Shown here: positions 51,774 to 63,900 of the stretch, one piece after another
Layout: each line of letters begins with the position of its first letter
Numbering within the stretch: the stretch's first letter is position 1
Source of the DNA: Taenia hydatigena
Lineage: Eukaryota; Platyhelminthes; Cestoda; Cyclophyllidea; Taeniidae
Assembly: GCA_036345935.2 (NCBI GenBank)
Contig: JADWOT020000005.1
Location: forward strand, 7,063,960 to 7,127,959
DNA: 64,000 nt
Reading direction: 5' to 3'
The notes under the pieces: generated by a model
Database searches by the model: none
Seen by the model: the letters and a program-made list of their open reading frames with translations, nothing else
What the model was told of the DNA's origin: nothing
Translations under genes and position numbers: made by a program

Positions 51774-53125
51774 CTATAATAATAAACAACTCGACACGAG
51801 AGAACAGCAATATCAAGCGGTGAAAATAATAAGGAAATTAGGAGGGGATCCCTGATCCTTCAATAAAATTCAGATGCATTTGAAAACCTTTAAAACAAAC
51901 GCCTAAAGATGACAGCAAATATACCTAGTTTGTCAAAGTTGGTACGTAATCAAACAAATTGCACAAGTTACACACTTGCGGCGTCAATAACCTCACTGTC
52001 AAACATGGAAAGAGCACATCATTTGCGCACAACAATAACCCATGGCAAATCCATAAGCATCAGTTTAAAAACATTTGCCCCACCAAAACGAAAACGAAGC
52101 AACAATGAAAACAAACACAAAAAAGCAACGACCACCACAACTGCGACGCATGAGCAACCTACAGGCACGAAAAGGCCGCTTCCAACTTCTCATAACTCTG
52201 ATCCACTTAAACTATTAAATATAATTCCCGGTTTCCTATTCAAATCCTTTCTAATGCACAAATTTTAATGTGTCATCTCCTGTTGAAATTTAAAATCTAT
52301 CGCAAGGTAGCCAAGTCTTACACTCAACTTAAGAGTCTAGGGATTATACTTATTGTCTGTAAAAAATCATTTTAGGTAGAGGTTGAACGCAATTAATAAA
52401 TATTGCTATGTAGATTTTATACTTATTTATTTTTGCTTATATTAATGCACTTCGATGCGACTACTGATCTCATTTTATGAGGTCCATTGCATGAAAATTT
52501 ACCCAATAATCCAAGAGCTTATCTAGAAATAAACCATTGCTGAAACATATTTGCGACTTATTAAAATTTATCTGGATATATTTTAAGCCTAGGATTGAGT
52601 TTTATTATACACAGGTGTTGTTAAGACCAACCGAAACAAGGTCTTTTAAACGAACTTACACTGGCTATTGTTACGCCTGGGAACACTTCTGATGCAAAAC
52701 TCTGCTAAAAGTAAAGTTCACATATCACTTACTACGTGATAAATAATGTTATACCAACCGTCGTTTGAATACGTTTTTTTAATTTTACATGCTTCTTAAC
52801 GCCGCGTTTGTGTGCATAGAACTCGACGATTGTAAAAATGCATTTTTCGTTTGGCTTCGGGTTCACTGTCAAGCCTAAATTTGGTGAAATTCCGCACCGA
52901 TGGGGTCTATTAGGCCATATTAGCTATTGCCAATACTGTTTGGACTGATACTGCATAATTCATACGGCAATGGTCATATACAGACTAACAATAAGACTAG
53001 CAGAGTAGTCGCTATAACCTTATTTGCGGACACTGGCATCGAACATTAAAATTTTCCGTTTTGAATTTCCAATAAGAATGTATGCAGATGGGCTGCATTG
53101 GCCCTAAACATGGGTATCTAACAGC
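51774..53125. other. Spacer between Nup107 and the single-exon gene
   Basis: About 1.35 kb upstream of Nup107 and downstream of the minus-strand gene at 53126. It should hold the Nup107 promoter or 5' leader and the 3' untranslated region of its neighbour. The part at 52.02-52.19 kb is rich in A and C on the plus strand and generates a 119-codon plus-strand ORF of low-complexity Thr/Lys sequence that I treat as spurious. No TATA box or poly(A) signal can be assigned. Confidence 0.45.
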
Positions 53126-53857
53126 TCAAAGTCTCCAAATCTTCTTCTTTCCCTTTTCTTCTTCCATCCTAGTTAAGAGTGCTTTCAGTGTTCCACGCTG
53201 TCGTAACTTCGCGAGTATTCGCGCAATCTGACGATGACTATTCAAATGTGTTATTCCACGCACAAGATTTGTAATGTTAATCTTAAGGTATCTGACCATT
53301 GAAACAATTTCCTCCTTCAGCATTGGTGTGTTTGGAGTTTCCTCGAGGCACTGAGCTGCTTTCTCCAAGGCACTGAGAAGTTGAAGCGATCTTTGAAGCG
53401 CCTTACCCGAATTCGAGATCTGTGCCTGAATTGTGCGATTAGTAGCGTGTTCTTGATTGCATTCACTAAGATCAGAGGACTTGGATGGTTTTAAGAGGAC
53501 TTTAGCAACTTTGATAACGTCTGACTGCGCATAGTTCTGAAACGTAGTATACCGCATTGGCTGACGCATTAAAGCTGTGTCAATAGTAGACTCCTCAGTG
53601 TGCAAAAATTTCTCGATTAGAACGTCGACTTTTGCTTGTTCTTCGGAAGCTACTCCCGCGGGATCACTGTTCCTCCGGGATACGGCAAGTGCATTGGGTG
53701 GTATGCATTCAACAACTTTCTGTAAAGCCTTTTTCACAGACATCGCCGAAATGTGCTCGTAAAAACTAGGGAGGTGGTGTTTCACACTTTGGAGGGTGTT
53801 CTGAAGGCATATGAGCCTCTCCATAAAGACTTCCACTCTGAGGTTTACACTTCCCAT
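53126..53857 (-). CDS. Uncharacterised helical protein, apparently single exon
   Basis: An uninterrupted minus-strand reading frame of 243 codons from the ATG at 53857 to the stop at 53126, far longer than chance ORFs nearby and with coding-like composition. The frame stays open upstream to about 53.91 kb, so the start could be earlier or a short 5' exon could exist. The protein is predicted by eye to be mostly alpha-helical, with a Ser/Asp/Pro-containing linker near residues 60-75, a charged lysine-rich middle and a basic C-terminal tail ending KGKKKIWRL. The last third (MVRYLKINIT to LKALLTRMEE) has the spacing of a helical bundle and faintly recalls TFIIS N-terminal-like domains, but that is too weak to name it. 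No signal peptide or membrane segment is seen. It sits upstream of Nup107 on the same strand and divergent to troponin T. Confidence 0.6.
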   Translation of the reverse strand: MGSVNLRVEVFMERLICLQNTLQSVKHHLPSFYEHISAMSVKKALQKVVECIPPNALAVSRRNSDPAGVASEEQAKVDVLIEKFLHTEESTIDTALMRQPMRYTTFQNYAQSDVIKVAKVLLKPSKSSDLSECNQEHATNRTIQAQISNSGKALQRSLQLLSALEKAAQCLEETPNTPMLKEEIVSMVRYLKINITNLVRGITHLNSHRQIARILAKLRQRGTLKALLTRMEEEKGKKKIWRL

Positions 53858-55984
53858 CTCAGAACTCAAAACTTGGAATCAATGCACTTGCCTTGTCACG
53901 TGGCCCTTAACTTGAATTTGAGTGTCATAGCCGTCACAAGTCGTCGTACGCCAGTTCCCTTAGAAATGGCATTTTGGAATGGAGGCTTACTTAATTTAAT
54001 CACTCAAAGTAAGTAAGGACTCCATTTCATTAAAGTAGGTTTCAATTTTATCATTTAACCATCCACTGAAGTAAAATAATGAGATATTTTAGCATTAGTA
54101 TACCTAATATGAGCAAATTAATAGCTTACCATATTTTCTAATCTTGACAACATTCATACTGATTGGCTTTCGTAACCAGGTGATGGGTCAAATTATCGCG
54201 CACATTTGGGAGTCATCTGTATTAATTTGACACCTTTGTCAGAAGGCTGGCTGAATGGTTTATGAGTGACAACCCAAGCTACGATCTTGGGTCCCAGAAT
54301 TCCATCTTGATCATGTTGACCTAACTTTGTATTTGTGTCTTTTCTAGTTTCTAGTAAAACAGACAAATTAAATAGATTAATCGAATCTTCACCAGCCCCC
54401 GCTTACCAAACTTCTTGCTGTTTGTACGTGAGGAATGCACTATTTTGACATACTGTCACTCACCGTTGCATCCAGGGGAAAGTACGACTCCACCGACTGA
54501 CTTCAAAAGGTGGCTGTTCATTCTCTGGTGTCAGATGTTTCGCAGACATTTGATGCTTTGTCTTTTCAAAGTGGAGTAAGCAGGTGTCTACTTAAATTGT
54601 GATGTTTCCGCTCTTATCCAACTTTCAATATTTTACTGCGAAATTAAGCTCCGAAACTTAAAACTTTTATTCCTTCGCTTTATCCTTCATTCGAGAGTCA
54701 TTTAAGTGGTTCTGTTAACAAAACAAAATCTCTCTTCTGATTTCAAAATATTTCTTTGCAGACAAATAACTGGCAAAATAGTCAGCACTCAACTTTCCGT
54801 GCTTTTATGCGCCTTGTCCTCAAGCCATGTCATCGGAAAAGAAATGAGGCACAGCATCCACAAACTGCCTAAATGTTATTTCCAATGTGCCACGTGTGCC
54901 CTAAAAAGTTTGTATTTCTACCCATTTGTGTAACTATGCTTGCATTGGGGACCGACGAAACCCCCGCTAGCAAAACTGGCAGACCGTCTGGGCTTGATTT
55001 TAATAACGGCAGACTATAGTTTTTATTATGAAATTCACTTACTCCGCGCAGAATGCATTGATCCGAGCGCCAGTTGGTGGTCTGTAAGCTGACCAATCAC
55101 AAGAGGCTGTAAGTTAGGTGTGGCAAAGACTGACCAATCAGGAGCTTGCGACGGCACTTTGATCAATAAATGTGCACGTCTGCGCGGGTTGTGCAACCAC
55201 GGTAATGTCCAGACTCGTATGGGTAAATAAAAACTGAGTAAGATGTAATGTGGTTCTTTCCTAATTTCGTCGAAACAGATTTTTCTGATTAAAGACTAGT
55301 TCTATCAGTCGCTATGAAGTTCAATTGAAAATTTATGACACTTGGCCTTGATTCAATTCGCGGAGTCTTTATTAAATTTATATTTCTTTATTCTGAGGGT
55401 AATAATGGTGAAGTCACAATGATATCGTCAAAATTGAGCCGTAACTTGACGGGCGTAAATGTGCTTCTAAATGGCCGAAACCTTTACCTTTTTCAGGAAG
55501 CCACAAATACTTCAACTGAACTGATTAGTTAGTATTTGGCTAGCCTAAGTTTCACATTGTCCATATCATTCGCTGGCGCATTCTTTTAAAAAACTGCAAC
55601 CGCCCAATAACTTGCGTTGTGTAGTAATCACTGAAATTTGATGCTATTAAACCACGTCACCGGCAGTACACTCCAAAAAATTCTTGTTCATCTTCAAAAT
55701 TTATGATTGTCTGGATTTCCAAATTGGACTGCCACCTTCTCTGCTTACTAATTTGGGTTGTCACTACGACACGTTGGCCAAAAAGTAGCCGCACTAGAAC
55801 TACTGATCCGCACACCCGACCAGTCACGTACAGGCAACTCGGTGGCTATTTTCGGCACTTATCGACGCCCACTTGCAAATTCAGGAGTTACCGACCTTAA
55901 TGCAACGTCCCTGTCCAAACGCACGCACCTCTCGTGGCATTGATCCCGCTTCGGTCGCGTTTGTGTGCATCCAGGCTCGTGCGG
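53858..55984. other. Shared upstream region of two divergent genes
   Basis: About 2.1 kb between the start of the minus-strand single-exon gene and the GC-rich troponin T promoter region. It contains two identical CCAAT-type motifs (55089-55099 and 55130-55140) and becomes GC-richer from about 55.75 kb. ORFs here (for example 55703-55900) show no family features. Untranslated troponin T exons could be present but cannot be recognised. Confidence 0.5.
55089..55140. promoter_or_regulatory. Pair of identical CCAAT motifs
   Basis: The 11-mer CTGACCAATCA occurs at 55089-55099 and again at 55130-55140, in the same orientation, 41 bases apart. CCAAT boxes bind NF-Y in animals. They lie about 1.05 kb upstream of the troponin T ATG and 1.25 kb upstream of the divergent gene, so which gene they serve, if either, is unknown. 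Confidence 0.35.
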
Positions 55985-56040
55985 GTGGAGGGGGCGGAGG
56001 GGGCGGGAGGAAGGTGCGGGAGCGAAAATGGACCAATAAC
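55985..56040 (+). promoter_or_regulatory. Putative troponin T promoter: GC boxes and CCAAT
   Basis: A run of GGGTGGAGGGGGCGGAGGGG-type sequence containing two GGGCGG (Sp1-type) boxes is followed about 25 bases later by GACCAATAA (CCAAT). This is the most GC-rich point in the region and lies 130-190 bases upstream of the troponin T start codon. The function is inferred from motif content and position only; no transcription start is visible. Confidence 0.4.
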
Positions 56041-56173
56041 GTTGCGAGAATGGAATGCACGATTGCTGGCATGTCCTCCTGCCAGCGGCACTGCAGTGCT
56101 GCCGCTGTAGGCACCAACAATTTCGACTTTCAGGGACTCCTGCACGTATTAGGCAACTACATTAGCCAGAGCT

Positions 56174-59100
56174 ATGTCTGAGGAGGAGCACGCGTAAGCT
56201 TACATTGACGATTTGAGCTCCATTTTTGTGCTGCAACTTGGGTACTAATTACTTCCTGTTTCATTTATTTTTCCAATTTAGGCGGTAAGTCAGGGTAGTT
56301 CATGTTGCATTCACACGTTGTCTCGCATTACCTATCTATTTCATTTGGCTATTCACGCCTCTCATTATGTGTAATCGTGACAACGAGGCTACTGGATGCA
56401 TTGACCTGCTCTTATTCGGTTTCCTCTTATTTTAGCGAAGAAAGCATTAGCGAGGTCAGGCTGAAGATGGAGGTACGTAAGGAGAGCAGTTACTCAAAAA
56501 TTATTGAAAAAAATTAGTATTTGACAAAGGAATTAATGAAAAGTAGACCTGTGAAATAGCGCATTCATGTTTCCAGTCAGGAAGACGCTAAAATTGTGTC
56601 GGTCAAAATGCTGATTTATGCTTTCAGGAGGATGCGCGCAAACGCAAGGAGCGCGCAGAAGAGGAATGGAGGGAATATGAGGAAATCCGCCGTGTGGAAC
56701 GTGAAAAGGAAGAGGAGGAGATCAGACAACTCCGTGAACGCCGTGTAAGCGCCTCTCCAGCCCTTTTCACATCGCTTTCTTTGAGAATATGGTTTGGGGA
56801 TATATCACCTTGTTTAACTGAATTCTGCGACAGCTTAGTCTTTGTTTAGGCTAGCAGTATTAAGGATGCTTCGGTTAACTTTCATTTCCGGTAAATCTAC
56901 TATGCGTCATAGGGCATTACTGTGTTGCATTGGAAAATTTTTCTTATTTATTAATACCTCAAAGGACAAGAATGAATTTAAGTATAATTTAAGTAAATTC
57001 ACCTTCTGGAGGTAGCCTTGACCTCCCCATGGGGTGCAATTTTTGTTACTCATTTAGATATAAGCATTTCCCTTAAAGGGTGGGCTCTGAGTTCAATCAT
57101 GATCCACTTCCACATTATTCAAACGCACTCACATACGCTAAAGACTATGCTGAGAAGAAATAGCAACTTTGTATTGGTGCAAACAGCAAAAATGGGACTT
57201 CAATTTACTAGGAATCAAAGTAAGACAGACTGGATTTGAAGTAACAGTGATGGCTGGAAATCTCTCTGTGAAGTTAATGAATGTATATTGATTGCATAAT
57301 TCAAGATGTAGGCTTTAAAGTACATACTACTGTGATTTTATTAAAATACAGGAGCGTCGCAAGAAGGAGCGTGCCGAGGAAGAAGCTCGCATGGCTGAGG
57401 CTCGTGCCATCGAGGAACAGAAACGACGAGCTGAAGAAGCAAGTTCATTTTTAACTATTGTGTTGCCAATTGTTTAAATTTATTTCTTGTTTCCAGATAA
57501 AATGAAGTAAATTAGAGTTTACTTCTTGATTTAAAACATCAGCTTATAAAATTGTTTCTTGGGAAGTTAGCTCGTACTAAGAGGCATCTACAAACCTCAT
57601 ACATTTGCGACTCGCTTTTTTACATGAATCGCAAGATTTTGTAACAGCAAATCTACGGGAATTTGATTTCGGGTTTTTATTACTTTTTTTCCCCTTATAG
57701 GAGGAGCGTACACGCAAGAAGAGGGAGGAGGAGCAGCGTAAGCGTGAGGAGCGCGAGCGCAAACGTGCCGAATTCGCTGAAAAGTCAAAGCTGACCACTC
57801 GTCGCAATTTCGTCATCAACAAGAAGGCTGGCTCTGTGGAGGTAAGACCTTGTCGAATTAATGCACCCTAAATGTAGAAATTATTCTAAGGAGGATTTGT
57901 GCATGTTTTTTTGTGCTCGCATTACTTTTTATGCCCGCAGCTGTTAAACACCTCTCGAACAATAATTTCATAGAGTAGAAATTTTTGACTTCTCTTTTTC
58001 TGCAAACTCGCATTCTGGTCATATCATGCACCATGAATGTGCTGGACATAAATTTGCAATAATTTTTGCATCTAAAATTCATGCGTATTTTCTGTTTTAA
58101 GAGGTTCAGGTAAGAAGCGTCCAAGTGTCAATTCCACAAAGCGGAGATTTTATCGTGTTACTAAACCAAAGCAGATTAGAATCACTAGGTCCACAGTTTC
58201 GAGTAAAGTGAGCTAGCACTGACAGGTGTAGTGCATGTTCAAGGGAATCGCGATGGAAACTTTGCGTTTGTATAGTTTAATCTACGCAGGGGATGGTTAG
58301 TATGACAAAGTTGGGTTTTAGGATAGCTAACCCCGCGGCATGCCACAAAACCTCCGGTGGAGAATTCGACTAATAATCGCGAAATGCCATCTATCACTTT
58401 CAGCAAGTTGAGGAAGTCAAACATGAGGAGGTACAGAAGTCAAAAGAGCAGCTGGAGGCTGAAAGAAAGGCTATTCTGGAGCAGCGTATCCAGCCCCTTC
58501 AAATTGATGGCTTGAAAGGTGAACAACTGCGCGCCAAGGCCAAGGAGCTCAACGACATCATTCTGAGACTTGAGGGTGACAAATACGACCTCGAGCAGCG
58601 CTTTAGTCGTCAAAGCTATGACGCAAGTTTCCATTTTTGTGCCAAAAATATTTTGTCTATCCATCCATCCATCATCGCCTCATCAGTCCACTTCGCCACC
58701 CATCTACCCATCTATTTAAGCATTCCTCCATCCGTCAGTCTACATATTTATTTATGAATGCATCCACTTTCTATCGGTTCACGTAGAAGGTATCGTTCTA
58801 AAATGATTAAATAATTTGTTGCAGATGCAAGAGCTAGCTGAGCGTGCCAGACAAATGAACAAAGTGTGAGTTGCACCTCAACGATGCATGTGTTATTCGG
58901 TCTGACCTCTATCAGACTTAATTAACCTTTTGTCTTTTTACAGAGACAAACGTGGAACTAAAGTGCAGAATACACCGTAAGTGGATCAGAATGCAATGAA
59001 CCTCCGCTTGTATGCATCCTTAACTTTAGAATAAGTTGAAAGGGACATGCTCTTCTTTCACCAACCGTAATCAAACGCATGGTGGCTATTATTCAGATCT

Positions 59101-59525
59101 AGTGCTGCATGAGAATGATCTTTTATACAAAATGGCTTTCCCTACTGGCTAAATCATTCTTCCAATTTGAATTTCAGTGACCCACTCGCTGCGAAAATCA
59201 GTGGCCTTCCGGTAAGTTTCACCTGTCACAAAGTGCTGTAGGGTAGCGGAGCAAACTTAATCTATTCTTTGGTATCGCTTAGCCGAAGATCTCCATGTAC
59301 AGCGAGTACGAGCGTGTGAAGGACCACCGTAGCTTTAGCGAGCGTCAGGGTGTCTTCAGCGGTCCCCTTTTCGTAGAGAGGTATGAGAGAATCGAGCCCA
59401 AGGTCCACGTGGTGATGACGGAGGACGGCTTCCAGGTCGGTGATTCGCCTCACCGCCCACCGCCTCCTCCTGGACCCGATGTACCTGCTGAGTCAACTGA
59501 GCCTGTTGCTGTCACCGCGGAATAG
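56174..59525 (+). CDS. TNNT: Troponin T, 10 exons
   Basis: Tropomyosin-binding subunit of the troponin complex on muscle thin filaments. Plus-strand exons: 56174-56193, 56436-56472, 56628-56744, 57352-57438, 57701-57841, 58404-58622, 58825-58865, 58944-58976, 59178-59211 and 59283-59525. They sum to 972 nt, or 323 residues plus stop, in phase throughout. The N terminus (MSEEEHAEES) is acidic but short. Residues about 20-120 are the Glu/Arg/Lys-rich tropomyosin-binding helix. Residues about 165-207 carry the heptad-repeat troponin I-binding helix (DGLKGEQLRAKAKELNDI, LEGDKYDLEQRFSRQSYD). The C terminus is Pro-rich (HRPPPPPGP) and lacks the long poly-Glu tail of insects. Introns 4 and 6 must be GC-AG (donor GCAAGT), since nearby GT alternatives break the frame. 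A 3-nt micro-exon may lie in intron 1. It is convergent with the protocadherin gene. Confidence 0.94.
56282..56284 (+). other. Possible 3-nt micro-exon (GCG) in troponin T intron 1
   Basis: Inside intron 1 the sequence reads ttccaatttag, then GCG, then gtaagt: a full acceptor and a perfect donor separated by three bases. Exon 1 ends in phase 2 (GC), and exon 2 begins with the completing base, so including GCG adds exactly one codon: HA-EES becomes HAR-EES. It could also be chance or a decoy splice site. Confidence 0.3.
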
Positions 59526-60939
59526 ACGTCCACCCCGCTGCTACCACTATTACAAGGCTTTACTAACCTACCCTTATTCTGTGTGTTTAGAAACAACACC
59601 TACACATTTCGTGACCACGTGAGCTTTTTCCTTCGCAGTGTCAGTTCTTGCTCCTGCCACCTCCGTAGCCACCTCTATCCTCCTTTCCTTCCTCACAGGT
59701 TATAATGATGATTGTGCTACCACCTCTCCTCCCCATCCTCCTTGTCATTCTCCTCCCTCTTCTGAGTAATAACTAACTACTATATTTTCGAGATTAAAGG
59801 CAGGATATGTAGTGCCCAAAGCATCATTGACCCGTTTTATTAATGTTGGTTGGGCTTGTTTTAAAGAGCATGTGCGTTTAACGAGGGTAAACAAGATTTT
59901 TACAATTAAATATTTCCCAGGCTGTTCTCTCAAGTCATTTTATGCGTTTAATGCTGTGATAGGTATGACGATGCTCCCTTAAGTAGTAGACCTGCAAGCT
60001 ACGAAATGCAGCACAAATAGTAGGAGCACAGATACCTGAGCTGATGCATTACTTTATCCTTAATTGACAACTTGAAAAGGATTGTTTTGCGAAACATCCA
60101 CTCGCTCGCAGGAAACCGATATTCACCTGAAAATAAGAATGAACATGTCTGGCACACAGCCCCACTAATGAATTTTTGGACCTTAAAACTACCAGTTTCG
60201 CGCAAAATTTGGCGTCAATGAATGACCCTACTGTTACATTATGTTGGTAAAATAAACAATCCGACCCCATGACTCGCCACAGTGCCTGAGCATCGAATTA
60301 CAAACAGAACGCTCCAGCCCGGGCATCTTTGAAAGGTCCCCGTAAAACCATGTCGCATTATATCACTTTAGTATCGGATAGAATTGTGGCAACGATTATT
60401 TGAAAGTAAACATGATTTGTCAGCCTTACCTTACAAATGAGCGGACGCATATCAAAACCGTGACAACTGTCGAACAAAAAACTATAAAAGGACACTCCCG
60501 TAGACGGCGGTTAACGGACGACGCTGACTGGGTGGAATGAAGTAAAGCCGAAGCGAAGTATTGAATCGGTGGACCTCGCCCCCTTGCCTGAGACTGGACA
60601 CTTCAACTAACCCGATACAGTTCATCACGCAAATTACCCTGAGTACTCACCGAAGCGCACTGAAGCCTAAGTATTTCGGGATTAATGAAAGGAGAAAGTA
60701 ATTTGAAATTGCAATCGCAAGTAGGAATCAGATTTCCCGTCGAACCTCACTTCAAATTAAACCAGCCCCTTCTAAGGGCCCGAAGCCCAGGAACCACTTT
60801 TATGAACAGTTAAAAATATACTTTACTAACGGATTAAGTAATGCGGTAGTCAGTTTGCGTAAAATGACAAAACGCACGGCAGCAGAAATAGAACTTGTGA
60901 GTAATACAAAAAGTTCTTATCAATCCCATTTCTCTCAGG
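59526..60939. other. Convergent 3' region between troponin T and protocadherin
   Basis: Holds the 3' untranslated regions of two genes pointing towards each other. A CT-rich stretch at about 59.64-59.76 kb follows the troponin T stop. ORFs of 60-75 codons on the minus strand show no motifs. No RNA gene is recognised. Confidence 0.6.
59793..59798 (+). terminator. Probable polyadenylation signal of troponin T (ATTAAA)
   Basis: ATTAAA lies about 270 bases after the troponin T stop codon, in an AT-richer context following the CT-rich stretch. It is the first near-consensus hexamer noticed downstream. Confidence 0.35.
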
Positions 60940-63900
60940 CTAAACATAGCTGGCCTGAGGTTTAGGAAAAGAGACCGCATAATTCTCAAGCGGCTGCTGC
61001 TGGTGTGATCGTTGCACTGGTGGAGTACTTATTTTCCGATCCCCCGACACCAGTGAGAAGTGGCCACGATCCCCGACATTTGTGTCGCCCAGATAGTCCT
61101 CTGAGCGCGCTCCGTTGCACACGAGGGCAAGTGCCTCGTTAAGGTCATCTGCATCGTCTTCTCCATCGTCCTCAAGGTCATCACATACTGCAAGAGCGGG
61201 TTCGGACTTGTAGTGCGCTGATTTACTAGCAAAGCGGCCGCGGCCAAGACTGCTTGAGAAGGCGAGCAGATCGCAGCTGCCCTGCGAGGGGGCCACCTTT
61301 GGCCTTTGTGGATGACGTTGGAGACCGTCAGCGTAATGAACCATCGTGGTGACGGCACCAGCATGTGTCGCAGGTGCAAAGGACTAAAATCAGACATTTA
61401 TTTAACCACTAATTCATGGTAGCTTCGCATGTACATATATGACGAAATTCAAGCATGAACCGGAGTCAGTACAGAGCGTACAAATCGAACCACATGTTCC
61501 GGCGCACGAACGGATACGCGCATGAAAACCTGGATTATTAACCTCTGATGTTAGAAATAGTTAGGAATCGACTATCCCAATCCACCATTCGATCTCATTT
61601 TAAAGGTTCCGCCTTCATTTTTATTCGTGACTACCCATCATCGAACTACATTAGTAAGGATGAAGGAAGGCAAAGGTACGCCTTTAAGATTGGGAATATT
61701 TCGATAGTTGCGGGAATGGCGCCTAGCAATTGAAACAAGACTGAAAGCACCACATGGAAAAGGGATAGTGGTCTCTTCTTTCGGTTTACTACATGCTGTA
61801 CAATAAAATTGCAAGCTGAATAATTGTTAGGATTTGTTTAAGACAAATTACTGGTAGATAAGTTATGATTTCTACTTCACAATATTGGTCCGTTGGCCCT
61901 AATTTCATGCCCTACGTGAATCATTACCACAGAAATCAACGACTACGAATCTAACTTTACGTTCGCAGTGCTACACCAGTTGATGTTTCAAACAATTTTT
62001 AAGTAAAATACTGAAAAGGAGAAACGACGAAAGCCTACCTGACAATGATTGGGATCTACAACAACACCTGGTTGAACGTAGAGCGATGGGAGAGGAAGAG
62101 GCTCACCGTATCGACAGGAAGAGTTAATGAGATTGGATTGATGAATGGAGGGGATGACGGCCGGCTGAACAGCCATGGTTGCTGAGTTGTAAAAGTTAGG
62201 CTTTGGCGAAGAGAAATCTTCATTTGGCGAAACTGGAAGAACGAAACAGGCATATTCGGCAACTGGGGCAAGCAAAATTTACTCAATCCTGGTGTAGGTA
62301 ATTTCAGCACCGATTTCAACCGGGTTCTAGCGCACGATCTTTAAAGATGACTCAAATGCAGTTTAATGTTGGACATGGAGAACGAAGTCAGTACACTTAT
62401 AAAGTATTGCAAAATTTCTACCAACATGTTGTAGGCGTTTAACCCACTGCGTAGTATTGTGGTAAAAGGAACAGAAGAGGTGATCGCAATGTAAAACCCG
62501 CATACACAAATTTGAATGATGAGTATTTAAGGATTTAACGATTACCCTCAAAGGTATTCAAATTGTAAATGATTTGGGTCAAATGATCATATTTATTAAG
62601 ACTAAATAGCTTATACCAATTATCACGAGTTACGGCAGGTTTCACAATGTAGATTTTTCGGCAAATAAGATTACTATCCATTTGACTATTTTCGGCTTCC
62701 ATTTTCCATCTTCAAGGACAACATGCAGAAGGAAATACGACGAAAGCATTTGTCAACGGGGCGAAGAAAGAAAAAGGCAACGCCATAAATAACGTACTTA
62801 TGGGCTTGAAGGTTCCCACAGAGATCGGAACGAGTCGAGAGGATTGGGATCCTGCATGGTTTCCTGAGATATCCACATGGTAGCAGTCCGCGTAGAGCTT
62901 TGGCTGAAGTAAAGGAGTACACAAATTTAGGTAGCCCCAATGTCACCAATTTTCAAAAAATATGTCTCACACATGCATTTGCGTCATTAAAATATCAGCT
63001 TGAGTGTCAAATTCACCGATGAACAAACTTGATTCCTTTCTCTATCTCAGGGGTCTTGTTTTAATTAAGAACTCACTGATCTGTCAAAGAAGTTAGGGGC
63101 ATCAGTGACTGTTGATTGAATCCCATTAATGTGGCATCGAGGAGTGCCGTCAGCAATGGAGACAAAAGCACCACCACCAGTTGGAAAACACTTTGGACTG
63201 GAGGCAGCGAACTCACCACCAGATAGTGGTGCAGGAGGAAGGGGCGTCCAAACTCGACCTTGAAAAGTTCCCTCCTTGGCCTCTTTATGATTGATTTCAC
63301 TCGGCTTTTCTGACCTGCTGACACACTTTAGATTACCGTAGGGATTAGGAGATGAGTGAGGCTTATGAAACAAGGTGCATACGTCCGGAAGACAAATGAA
63401 CAAGTTTTTTCGGTGTCTCAAGTAGAAGCAAAGCACAATGAGCATAATGAAGCCGACAATCATCAAGCTGATAACAATCACCGTCACAACATCGGAGATA
63501 CTTCGTCCACCGCCGTTCCAGTCGCCTGGGTTCCGATACGGAAAATCCATGACCGAGTTGCCCGAATAATCCAGTGAAAGCGGTGTTCGTTGTTGGGGAG
63601 GCATTCGTGCACGAATGTTAGAAGCGAATTGTGGAGGTGAACGATCCACAGCCAAACGGATTATTTGCCGTGTCTCCAGAGGCGGACTCCCAAGATCCCG
63701 AACTATGAGTTGCAACCAGTGTTCACCCAAGTCTGCCTCGGTCATTCGGCGTTGGGTCTTCAGGAGACCTTTAACTGCGTCTAGCTTAAATAGATCTCCG
63801 TCCAATGCCGTTCTGGCCAATCTAGAGGCATCTGCATCTGGACAGGACGACAACACTGAACCCAATTCAAATAGAAACTTTCCATTCTCCCCCTCAGAGT

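Noticed and set aside
51909..52268. 119-codon plus-strand ORF upstream of Nup107
   Set aside because: Low-complexity Thr/Lys/Asn sequence produced by an AC-rich strand; antisense to the expected Nup107 leader region.
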